Virus record (IMG/VR): IMGVR_UViG_3300027714_000064
Location: 1 to 32,795 of that record
DNA: 32,795 bases
Source of the DNA: a virus
Strand: one strand, 5' to 3'
Shown here: in pieces, positions 26,036-32,734 of the stretch
How positions within the stretch are numbered: the first letter of the stretch is position 1
Layout of the letters: each line of letters begins with the position of its first letter
Position numbers and translations under genes: made by a program
The notes under the pieces: generated by a model
Told to the model about the DNA's origin: nothing
What the model saw: only the letters and a program-made list of their open reading frames with translations
Databases searched by the model: none

Positions 26036-27493
26036 TTATCCGTTTCTTTGCACCCATACAGTATCACTATAGCTAGTTGCTAGTGATGCTTTTAAAGTTG
26101 CTATATCTGCTTGTTGTGATGCATATTGTGGAGCTTGTATAGGTGGTCCCGATGGACCTACCGGTGTTGGATGTATCTCTCCTTGAAGTGTTGTTAACAT
26201 TGCGTCAATAATATCACATAAAGTACTTTTCCATAAATCATCCTCATCACCTAAGACTAGAGGGTGACCTTTAGTAGCTTGAGTAGCTCCGACACCACCA
26301 TCGTCCTCTGATTGTTGAGATTTACCAAGATAAATAAGTGGTGCTTCTATCTCAAGCTTTTCTGTTGCGTTTAAGTATATTGATGGTGTATCAACTAAGA
26401 GTTCACTACCTGCATCCAGCGTCATATCTGTTTCAGTTGTTAGCCCGATACCACCTCCTCCAAAAATATATGTACCAGCCTCACGGCTATTAAATACTAA
26501 ACGATTAGATGTTAATAATATCTGACCTTGTCGCTCTCCCTCTCCATCTATTAGATCATCTGTAGTTGGTGCAGTAAGATCTTCACCTACTGTATTCTCC
26601 CCTGCTTCGAATGATAATGCATCATACTTAGTAGAACCAAATGTTAATGGTAATGTTTGACCTCGAGTCAACCAAATAGAAGATGCTTCAAGATCAGGTG
26701 CTTCAACAACATGCTCTCCACCATCCTCGAGATCCTGATCTTGACCGTTACGTATGATTAATATTGGTTCAGCTGGATCATCAGTTGATGGGTCAGACCA
26801 TATATTTTCAGGACCGCTTGTTGCTTTAACTGCGGAACCAAATCGTATTGATTGACCAAACCTTCCCTCAAGCGTCAGATCACCTTCATAAGGTTGTATA
26901 GGTCGTATTTTTGGCTGCTCTTTAAATGTTTCACCTAATTCAATATCACCACCCTCATCTCCAGCTATATTAGGATTACCGAAACCAGCTTCTTTATACT
27001 CTTCAATTTTAGATGCCATTTCATCATCAGCTGATGGATCAGGTATACTAAGGAAGGGTATTGAATTATGGTGAACGGATCCCCATAGATTTAGTATGTC
27101 ATGATAATACAATTGTTCAATATCAACATTGTTTACACTTAGCTTTGATACATGAGATGTAATAAGTACAATTTCATGTATAACTGGGTATTGCTTTACA
27201 TTTCTAGTAAGAGGTACTGCCCACGGTAGGTTTTCAATATCAATTAAATTTTGATCAGTATGGATACGTCTAATCTGTATCATACCAAATTGTTCCTCTG
27301 GATCAGGTATTGAGCTATCGTAATGAGGGTGATCAACATTAAGTATAATATCGACTACCTCTGCAGGCTCAGTATTGATTTCAGTAATGCGAAGATTAGC
27401 TGAATGCTCTAGATCTTGAGGTGTTACCGGTGTCTGAGGACCAACCGGATTATAAAACTTAGCTTTATTATTCCTTATTTTTTTGTAGCCCAT
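26036..27493 (-). CDS. gp5: Baseplate central spike, gp5-like without lysozyme domain
   Basis: A 485-residue protein with the plan of a gp5/VgrG-type spike. Residues about 40-155 are an OB-like domain (PAEVVDIILNVDHPHYDSSI, then FGMIQIRRIHT). From about 195 it turns into a repetitive beta structure (GDLTLEGRFGQSIRFGS; GIGLTTETDMTLDAGSELLV; TPSIYLNATEKLEIEAPLIY), as expected for the trimeric beta-helix that pierces the outer membrane. In T4 a lysozyme domain lies between these parts; here there is no room for one and no glutamate-based lysozyme motif. The C-terminal 70 residues are Pro- and Gln-rich. Its start overlaps the end of the 130-residue gene by 26 bases and has AAGGG upstream. Confidence is good for spike, moderate for orthology with gp5. 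Confidence 0.75.
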   Translation of the reverse strand: MGYKKIRNNKAKFYNPVGPQTPVTPQDLEHSANLRITEINTEPAEVVDIILNVDHPHYDSSIPDPEEQFGMIQIRRIHTDQNLIDIENLPWAVPLTRNVKQYPVIHEIVLITSHVSKLSVNNVDIEQLYYHDILNLWGSVHHNSIPFLSIPDPSADDEMASKIEEYKEAGFGNPNIAGDEGGDIELGETFKEQPKIRPIQPYEGDLTLEGRFGQSIRFGSAVKATSGPENIWSDPSTDDPAEPILIIRNGQDQDLEDGGEHVVEAPDLEASSIWLTRGQTLPLTFGSTKYDALSFEAGENTVGEDLTAPTTDDLIDGEGERQGQILLTSNRLVFNSREAGTYIFGGGGIGLTTETDMTLDAGSELLVDTPSIYLNATEKLEIEAPLIYLGKSQQSEDDGGVGATQATKGHPLVLGDEDDLWKSTLCDIIDAMLTTLQGEIHPTPVGPSGPPIQAPQYASQQADIATLKASLATSYSDTVWVQRNG

Positions 27494-27860
27494 TGCTTAT
27501 ACCCTTAACTGTGTCGTCGATCTTTTTATTAGTATGGTTGATAGCTTCCAGTTCATCAAGAAGCTGCTGCTTCTCTTCTTCAGAGATACCAAAATCGCCT
27601 TCACCTTGCACGTTATTACCAATTAATCGCTGAACTACTGCTAGTAATTTAGCCAATTGATCATCATTTTTTACGCTTACCTCAAGGTAGTCTTTTATTA
27701 AAGGTACTATTAATGTTGCATCACCGATGTTAGTCACAAACGGCTTTAATTCTGATATAAGTAGGTTTATTTGTGACTCTTTTTTCTTAGATGCACCGTA
27801 TAAATCCTTAGCTATATCGGAAAAACTCTTTCCTTTAAATATTTCACTATCTTTATCCAT
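27468..27860 (-). CDS. Unknown helical protein between sigma factor and spike
   Basis: A 130-residue, mostly helical and charged protein (ESQINLLISELKPFVTNIGD; EEEKQQLLDELEAINHTNKK). I do not recognise the family. It lies nine bases after the late sigma factor gene and overlaps the start of the spike gene, so it belongs to the same transcript. It starts at an ATG preceded by TAATTATTATAT, with no Shine-Dalgarno sequence. It could be a baseplate chaperone or a small tail protein. Confidence 0.6.
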   Translation of the reverse strand: MDKDSEIFKGKSFSDIAKDLYGASKKKESQINLLISELKPFVTNIGDATLIVPLIKDYLEVSVKNDDQLAKLLAVVQRLIGNNVQGEGDFGISEEEKQQLLDELEAINHTNKKIDDTVKGISNGLQKNKE

Positions 27861-27869
27861 ATATAATAA

Positions 27870-28673
27870 TTAGAAATATTTAGAGTTTTGATCATATGCA
27901 GGAAGCTTTCCTTTAATATTATATTCCTCCCACATATAATTATATATTTTTCTCATCTGATTCACCACTTTAGTAATGTATTGCGTCTTTACGTCTGCCA
28001 TCTCACGTATCAATATATATAGAGCTTTCTTATTATAAATCTCTAAATTGTCTCGTCGACGAAAAAGTTCCGCTATTGCTGCAGCTACCCTAATATCCTT
28101 CTTGCGCGTAAATATAACATTAAGATTATCATCCCAGAATTCTACCATGAGATCGGTAAAATCTTTTTTAGATTCTACATACTCAGCTCGTACTATTTCA
28201 TTAGTAATATTACGTGATAAATCTACTACAGTTAGATCAGTCTTCTGTTTCATCTTTTTATAATTTTCATTATTATTATAAATTAAATAGTTTTTAGCTA
28301 CTATACTGAAGTATGAGTATGCTTTAGATCCTTTTGTTGGATCAAATTTATCAATCTTTTCTATAAGATAAGCTACCACTTCTGCTTGTACATCAGCATA
28401 GCAATCATCGAAACAATAGAATTTAAAGGTATGAATTATATTTTCAGCTAACTTCATAAAGGGTTTATGAATATGCTGGGAGTAAACTTTATTACGTAGA
28501 TGATAATCTGGTTCATTATTATACGCTATAATAGCTTTTTCGTTTTCTTCAAAAAAGTACCCGCGGCGCTTTTTTTGTTTTGTAGCTTTACGTTCAGCTT
28601 CAAAAATTGCATACCATTCATAAAATTCTTGTACAGGTGAAAGGCTAGAGCTCGTTTGAGTTAGATTCATCAT
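27870..28673 (-). CDS. gp55: Late-transcription sigma factor, T4 gp55-like
   Basis: A 267-residue protein with a sigma region 2-like core: DKFDPTKGSKAYSYF at residues 108-122, then SIVAKNYLI. This corresponds to the -10-binding helix of sigma70-type factors and matches the gp55 family of T4-like phages. The preceding block (RNKVYSQHIHKPFMKLAENI) is the usual helical N-part. Region 4 appears to be absent, as in gp55, where a co-activator and the sliding clamp supply the missing contacts. It would direct host RNA polymerase to late promoters for structural genes; candidate octamers are listed elsewhere. Its ATG lies within the 97-residue gene and follows TAGGAGATA. A second ATG is adjacent (28670). 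T4 gp55 is 185 residues, so this one is larger. Confidence 0.85.
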   Translation of the reverse strand: MMNLTQTSSSLSPVQEFYEWYAIFEAERKATKQKKRRGYFFEENEKAIIAYNNEPDYHLRNKVYSQHIHKPFMKLAENIIHTFKFYCFDDCYADVQAEVVAYLIEKIDKFDPTKGSKAYSYFSIVAKNYLIYNNNENYKKMKQKTDLTVVDLSRNITNEIVRAEYVESKKDFTDLMVEFWDDNLNVIFTRKKDIRVAAAIAELFRRRDNLEIYNKKALYILIREMADVKTQYITKVVNQMRKIYNYMWEEYNIKGKLPAYDQNSKYF

Positions 28674-28938
28674 TATCTCCTAAGTTGTTTATTTTACCAA
28701 TAATAGATTTGAGTTCTTTAAAGAAATATCCAACTTCATCATCAGATGAAAATGCTCCTCTCTTATCTATCTTCTCCATTTCCTTGTTCATGTTAGTGAT
28801 AGTTTTAGAGAATTGAACAAACCATGTTTCTAAATTCGTTATATATTCCTCACCTCGCTCATACTTCTTAAGTATATTGTAATTGGCATACAGTGAGCAT
28901 ATTAATGCTATGCTTAAAATTATTATTGCTATTATCAT
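28645..28938 (-). CDS. Small membrane-anchored protein
   Basis: A 97-residue protein with one N-terminal membrane helix (MIIAIIILSIALICSLYANY), then a charged helical region (ERGEEYITNLETWFVQFSKT; FKELKSIIGKINNLGDND). It is too short for a fold assignment. It overlaps the HD gene upstream (ATGA) and the sigma gene downstream (29 bases), so all three are co-translated. Similar small proteins near gp55 occur in other marine phages, but none has a firm function. The co-activator gp33 might be expected here, yet a membrane helix argues against that role. Confidence 0.7.
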   Translation of the reverse strand: MIIAIIILSIALICSLYANYNILKKYERGEEYITNLETWFVQFSKTITNMNKEMEKIDKRGAFSSDDEVGYFFKELKSIIGKINNLGDNDESNSNEL

Positions 28939-29756
28939 TTGAATAACTCATCAAATAGTTTACTAGTATCTGCTCCAGTATTAAGTTGTGAAGCAGGATT
29001 TGGTTTCTTTTTAGGGACAGATTTCGGTGCAGCTGCTGGTTTCTTAACTACATGATCCATCATCTTGTCTTTAGATACATCTGTTAATGTTCGATTACCT
29101 TGTAGCCCGTTTTCACCATACTTCCATCGCTCCCACTCTACTCTAGAAGCCATCATATCAGCTTGATGGAGTATAAGAGGTAAATTTGAACGTAATCTAG
29201 AGTCAGGATTAAAACTAACTAGATATGGCTTATTAGCTTCTTCATACATACCATCATGCGTCCGTATACCTAAGAACTCATTCCAAGAGTATTTAATACC
29301 AAAATGCTGTAATAAAAATAAACTTCTATCTGGAACAAGACTAAATTCAGTTTTAGGATTTACTGTATACAGAGCTCCCTGGTTCTTTCTATGCCATTCA
29401 GACGTGTTGGGTATGTAGGTATCATTCTCTAGATCACCTATCTTACCTAAATCATGATTTAATGCAGCAAACATTAACTCTTCAACCGAGTAGTTGTCAG
29501 TGTAAGCACCTTGCATCATCCAGGAATTGTATAGATCAAATGAACAATCCATAACACGTAAAACATGATCCACGTAACCACCTGGAAAACAATTATGGTA
29601 ATGCTCCCTAGAGCTTGCAGGGGCGAACATCATTCTATCTGCAAAGTAGTTATACATTTCTAATAACTTGTCTTGTCGTTCACCACTAAATTGGTGTGTA
29701 ATACGACCAATTAAATCTGCCCAGTTTCCTGTAATTTGTTTTTCGTTTAATTTCAT
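28935..29756 (-). CDS. HD-domain phosphohydrolase
   Basis: A 273-residue HD-family metal-dependent phosphohydrolase. Metal ligands appear as H64 (GGYVDHVLRVM), H101-D102 (NHDLGKIGD, with K105) and a later H-D pair (LHQADMMASR). Such enzymes cleave phosphate from nucleotides or signalling molecules; substrate is unknown here, but a nucleotide role is plausible. After residue 235 there is a Lys/Pro/Ala-rich linker (KKPAAAPKSVPKKKPNPAS) leading to a C-terminal LFDELFK, which resembles sliding-clamp-binding peptides. Its ATG follows ATTAATTAATAT with no Shine-Dalgarno sequence, three bases after the protease stop. Confidence 0.85.
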   Translation of the reverse strand: MKLNEKQITGNWADLIGRITHQFSGERQDKLLEMYNYFADRMMFAPASSREHYHNCFPGGYVDHVLRVMDCSFDLYNSWMMQGAYTDNYSVEELMFAALNHDLGKIGDLENDTYIPNTSEWHRKNQGALYTVNPKTEFSLVPDRSLFLLQHFGIKYSWNEFLGIRTHDGMYEEANKPYLVSFNPDSRLRSNLPLILHQADMMASRVEWERWKYGENGLQGNRTLTDVSKDKMMDHVVKKPAAAPKSVPKKKPNPASQLNTGADTSKLFDELFK

Positions 29757-29759
29757 ATA

Positions 29760-30422
29760 TTAATTAATTATACCGTCTATAACGCCCAACTTTTGAGCAT
29801 CTTTTGCGGATAAATAAAGGTCAGTTTTTGTTTGTTCAGACCAGAATTTTTTATCTTTTGATGTCTTCTCACCTAATAATGCATTAGCCATTTCTTCTAG
29901 ATGTGAATTATATTTATGTGCAGCTTTTAAATCTGATGACTTACCTGCTTGCATCGATGAACCTTCATGTATCATTATTGTTGACCTCTTGCTAGCATAT
30001 CTCTTACCTGTACCACTGGCTAGTATCATTGCACCTGCACTCATTGCTTTACCTCTACATATTGTATTAACTTTAATGTTACTGTTTTTCTCCAGACTTT
30101 CAATATAATCGATTATACCGAACATCTCATACACATCACCACCTACAGAGTCAATAACTACATTAATTGGTGAATCATCACCCTCTTGACGATTACGCAA
30201 TATAGCTCTACACCTAACCATAAAATCATATAAACCGAAATCTTCAATTTCACCTATAATATAGATAATACTATCTTCTACATCTACTGCAAATTCTATC
30301 TCTTTATAGAGATGCTTTTTCTCAAGCTCATCTTCATAATAAACTTCCTCGTCAGATGCGTTTGAGTTTTTATTCAAATCTTCTTCTTGCTCCTCGTAAT
30401 TACCGTATATATTCTTTGACAT
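29760..30422 (-). CDS. clpP: ClpP-family serine protease
   Basis: A 220-residue ClpP-type serine protease with an intact catalytic triad: S128 (KAMSAGAM), H152 (MIHEGS) and D201 (TDLYLSA). Core motifs include INVVIDSVGGDVY (oxyanion strand) and KLGVIDGI near the end. The first 45 residues are an acidic extension (EEQEEDLN, EEVYYEDELEKK) not seen in host ClpP. Phage ClpP-like proteins often act as prohead or scaffold proteases or adapt host proteolysis. Gene order here does not show head genes, so its target is unknown. AAAAGG lies upstream of the ATG. The 69-residue gene ends two bases before it. Confidence 0.93.
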   Translation of the reverse strand: MSKNIYGNYEEQEEDLNKNSNASDEEVYYEDELEKKHLYKEIEFAVDVEDSIIYIIGEIEDFGLYDFMVRCRAILRNRQEGDDSPINVVIDSVGGDVYEMFGIIDYIESLEKNSNIKVNTICRGKAMSAGAMILASGTGKRYASKRSTIMIHEGSSMQAGKSSDLKAAHKYNSHLEEMANALLGEKTSKDKKFWSEQTKTDLYLSAKDAQKLGVIDGIIN

Positions 30423-30424
30423 AT

Positions 30425-30634
30425 TTAACCTTTTAAAATTTGCTTTAATTTATCTACTTGTGATGTTTTACCTTCAAAAGCCTGTTGAACACTCAATGCG
30501 TCATAACCTAATGCACATGCTAGCTGCTTACATACTCTTTTAAAATCATGTATGTCTATATTTTCATTAACATCTAGTTCAACCTTCTGTATTTCATTAG
30601 AATGAGTACCACGAGTGTATATTAGTTTATCCAT
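30425..30634 (-). CDS. Conserved small protein of unknown function
   Basis: A 69-residue protein (MDKLIYTRGTHSNEIQKV at the N-terminus, DFKRVCKQLACALGYDALSV in the middle). The central helix with a Cys-x-x-x-Cys-like spacing (C34, C39 region) is too small to call a metal site. It is preceded by a CGTATATT promoter unit and probably starts the transcript for ClpP, the HD protein and the sigma factor. Possible roles are an adaptor or an early regulator; none is proven. Confidence 0.65.
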   Translation of the reverse strand: MDKLIYTRGTHSNEIQKVELDVNENIDIHDFKRVCKQLACALGYDALSVQQAFEGKTSQVDKLKQILKG

Positions 30635-30641
30635 ATAGTAT

Positions 30642-30669
30642 AATATACGAAAAAAAATTAAATAAACAA
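30642..30669 (-). promoter_or_regulatory. CGTATATT promoter candidate before the 69-residue gene
   Basis: Sense strand: TTGTTT (30669-30664), 16 bases, then CG and TATATT (30647-30642), then seven bases to the ATG at 30634. It overlaps a hairpin and eight-T tract on its upstream side. This is the cleanest of the three copies. Confidence 0.55.
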
Positions 30670-30679
30670 ACTTATTTAA
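30650..30679 (-). terminator. Hairpin plus eight-T run after the Cys4 gene
   Basis: Arms TTAAATAA and TTATTTAA (30679-30672 and 30665-30658), loop of six, then eight Ts. The TAA stop of the Cys4 protein is inside the first arm. The stem has no G-C pairs, so intrinsic strength may be low. Confidence 0.5.
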
Positions 30680-31178
30680 CTTTTATTTTTCTAGTAAGTT
30701 TCCGGATTTGCACCTCCAAGGGCTTTCTATCTTTCTTAAATTTAGCTTTAGCTAATTTCTTCTTAAGAGTATATATCTTTGATGCATCATTTCTTCGTTG
30801 AGTTTCTCGTTCACGCTTAGTTAATCGTTTTTTATTACTAACCTTCTCAACTATAGTTACTGGTAATGTGCCTTCAAGAGCAGGTTGCTCTTTACCTTTA
30901 TGATAAACCTTACCGTCCTTATCTACAAACTCTGTCATCCATTGCCAGCCTTTTGGTCGACCTGTAGGGGCATACCTGGGAGTAAATTTAGGAGGCTCAG
31001 TAACTTTATTTACACATCTATGACAAAGGGTAGCAGTTGTATCTACATTAACCTTTACCCACTCTCCGCATAAGTTACCTTTCCACCATCTACCACCCTC
31101 AATGCTATTACGACATATCATGTATCGTTCACCACCGTCAGTGTAACTATTGTAAACAGTTTTTATTTTCTTTGCCAT
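30672..31178 (-). CDS. Small Cys4 protein with a basic tail
   Basis: A 168-residue protein, probably zinc-binding: C22, C37, C52 and C55 (CHRC) are spaced like a zinc ribbon. An RPKGW block follows (R74-W78), and the C-terminal half is strongly basic (KKRLTKRERETQRR; KKKLAKAKFKKDRK), suggesting nucleic acid binding. The family is unknown to me, but RPKGW proteins with this layout recur in marine phages. I start at the ATG at 31178, which follows CGTATATT like two other genes. The frame stays open back to a GTG at 31280, but that would lie within the membrane-protein gene and translate its terminator. Confidence 0.72.
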   Translation of the reverse strand: MAKKIKTVYNSYTDGGERYMICRNSIEGGRWWKGNLCGEWVKVNVDTTATLCHRCVNKVTEPPKFTPRYAPTGRPKGWQWMTEFVDKDGKVYHKGKEQPALEGTLPVTIVEKVSNKKRLTKRERETQRRNDASKIYTLKKKLAKAKFKKDRKPLEVQIRKLTRKIKVK

Positions 31179-31185
31179 ATAATTA

Positions 31186-31214
31186 AATATACGAAAAAAA
31201 AATAAGTTAACCAA
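31186..31214 (-). promoter_or_regulatory. CGTATATT promoter candidate before the Cys4 gene
   Basis: Sense strand: TTGGTT (31214-31209), 17 bases, then CG and TATATT (31191-31186), and seven bases to the ATG at 31178. The -35-like box sits in the loop of the adjacent hairpin. Confidence 0.5.
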
Positions 31215-31219
31215 CTTAT
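31194..31219 (-). terminator. Hairpin plus T-run after the membrane-protein gene
   Basis: Seven-base arms ATAAGTT and AACTTAT (31219-31213 and 31208-31202), a GGTT loop, then eight Ts. The TAA stop of the membrane protein lies in the first arm. Of the three matching units it has the tightest loop. Confidence 0.55.
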
Positions 31220-32547
31220 CCTTTATAAGGGTTCGGGTTATGTGGTTTGTTTGGATTGTGTTTAGGTCGTTTGATAACACGCTTTCTACGTTTATCGTTA
31301 GTACTTAATGATTTTTGCTTTGAATCACCATGGTATAGTGTGTGCTCGCTTGATTGCTCAGCAGCTGGAATATTTTTTTCAACTGGTAAGGGTATATCAG
31401 TCTCAGTAACAGAATTTTCTGGTAGTTGCAATTCTTCATCCTCCAGTATATCGATCAACGCATCTAATCCAATTTCAACCTTTTCCGGTTTAGATATATT
31501 CGTCTCAAGATCATCCATTACTAGATCCTTTCTCTCAACCTTAATACTACTAGATAAACTGTTCGGATTTAAACTTGAACTATGCACTTTAATATCCCAG
31601 TTATCTTGACTATACTCTTGATCTTTTAATCTTGCTTGATTATTAGCAACACGAGTTTTTAATTCACTTGATGGGTTCTCAATGTTCAAAGGTACTGGGT
31701 AGGGTGTGTTAAACTTTTTACCGACTGGTACAGACATAGTAACTTTAGGAGTTATTTGTGCAAATGCCATATTAGCTGCTACTACTAACGCTATAGCTAA
31801 AGGATCAAATACAAATATAATTAATAATAAGAACCAATTAACAACAACTCCCATATCCTTACCAGTTATTTCAGCTAAATATTTTAAAGGACCTAGCTCA
31901 CTCTCAGCTTCATTAGATATCTCTTTATCTAGCAATGCCATATCTGTTTTATTAATAGAATCCATTACAGCTTCCATCTTTAAATTTATAACATCTCTGT
32001 TATTAGTAGCTGTAGATAGTTCACCTTGAAGAGCTCTTCTTGCTGAAGATGATGATGTTGTAATTAACGTACCTGATTCCTTATCTATGTACTGCACTTG
32101 CGCTGGATTAGATAGAGCGACTCTTAGATCTGATATTGATTTAGATAATCCCTGCTTTTCTATCTTAAGATCCTCTTTCTGCTCCTCAAATCTAATCTGT
32201 TTTTGATTTAGAATCATAAGGGATTTGTCAAGTAGCTCTGATTGAGTAGCAGTGGATTGATATGCGCCTGATAAGAATCCATATATACCACCTGATGTTA
32301 TTAGTATTAACACAAGACATGCTATAGATAGATATGCTCGTAAACCTTTATTTATTGTGTCCCAATACTGGTATAGTAAAGATGCAACAACCAATTTTGC
32401 AAACTCTAATGAACCAGCCATAATCATAACTTGTAAGCTTGCTCCCGCAAACAACTTACTTAATCCATAAACAGAATAGAATGCAGCACTACCTGAAACG
32501 GCAAGTGCACTTAGCGTAATTATAATTGGAAATAAGTGTTTCTGCAT
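31216..32547 (-). CDS. Four-helix membrane protein with a cytoplasmic coiled coil
   Basis: A 443-residue inner-membrane protein. Three membrane helices lie at about residues 5-25, 33-58 and 70-95 (YLSIACLVLILITSGGIYGF). A long coiled coil follows (about 100-215; QIRFEEQKEDLKIEKQGLSK). A fourth helix lies near 236-262 (NWFLLLIIFVFDPLAIALVV). The remaining 180 residues are polar and probably disordered, ending basic (KRRKRVIKRPKHNPNKPHNP). The polar FEFAKLVVAS face of helix 2 and the ITSGG in helix 3 look functional. Proteins of this shape are common in marine phage genomes, but none has an assigned role; a link to host membrane remodelling, superinfection exclusion or lysis timing is possible. 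The ATG follows GAGGGG. Confidence 0.75.
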   Translation of the reverse strand: MQKHLFPIIITLSALAVSGSAAFYSVYGLSKLFAGASLQVMIMAGSLEFAKLVVASLLYQYWDTINKGLRAYLSIACLVLILITSGGIYGFLSGAYQSTATQSELLDKSLMILNQKQIRFEEQKEDLKIEKQGLSKSISDLRVALSNPAQVQYIDKESGTLITTSSSSARRALQGELSTATNNRDVINLKMEAVMDSINKTDMALLDKEISNEAESELGPLKYLAEITGKDMGVVVNWFLLLIIFVFDPLAIALVVAANMAFAQITPKVTMSVPVGKKFNTPYPVPLNIENPSSELKTRVANNQARLKDQEYSQDNWDIKVHSSSLNPNSLSSSIKVERKDLVMDDLETNISKPEKVEIGLDALIDILEDEELQLPENSVTETDIPLPVEKNIPAAEQSSEHTLYHGDSKQKSLSTNDKRRKRVIKRPKHNPNKPHNPNPYKG

Positions 32548-32548
32548 T

Positions 32549-32722
32549 TTACCCCTCGAGGTCAGCGAAGTTATCTATCTCAGTAATTAGACGTCTTAAT
32601 TTAGCAACCAACTTAACTGCTTCTGATTTACTTATAGCGTTAGCTTGAAGTCCACGCTCTAACGTTTCTAATAAATTAACGATTGCTTCCGCTCTTGACT
32701 GTACTTGTTCTTTATATTTCAT
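32549..32722 (-). CDS. Small helical protein (57 residues)
   Basis: A short reading frame of 57 codons plus stop: MKYKEQVQSRAEAIVNLLET at the start, then helical, ending DNFADLEG. AGAGGA lies seven bases before the ATG, and the gene ends two bases before the ATG of the membrane protein, with its GAGGGG forming that gene's ribosome site. Its composition (about 20% Leu/Ile, many charged residues) suggests a two-helix protein or coiled coil. The layout argues that it is a real, translationally coupled gene. It may partner the coiled coil of the next protein. Confidence 0.65.
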   Translation of the reverse strand: MKYKEQVQSRAEAIVNLLETLERGLQANAISKSEAVKLVAKLRRLITEIDNFADLEG

Positions 32723-32734
32723 ATTATTCCTCTT

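Noticed and set aside
28645-28938. Gp33-type late co-activator
   Set aside because: Its position beside the gp55-like gene is suggestive, but the N-terminal membrane helix does not fit gp33 and no clamp-binding end is visible.
31179-31280. 34-codon GTG-initiated extension of the Cys4 protein
   Set aside because: It would overlap the end of the membrane-protein gene and its terminator, and the ATG at 31178 has the same promoter spacing as two other genes.
31247-32029. Two plus-strand open frames opposite the membrane protein
   Set aside because: Both are mirror frames of a well-supported minus-strand gene with membrane helices; no other plus-strand gene is convincing in the window.
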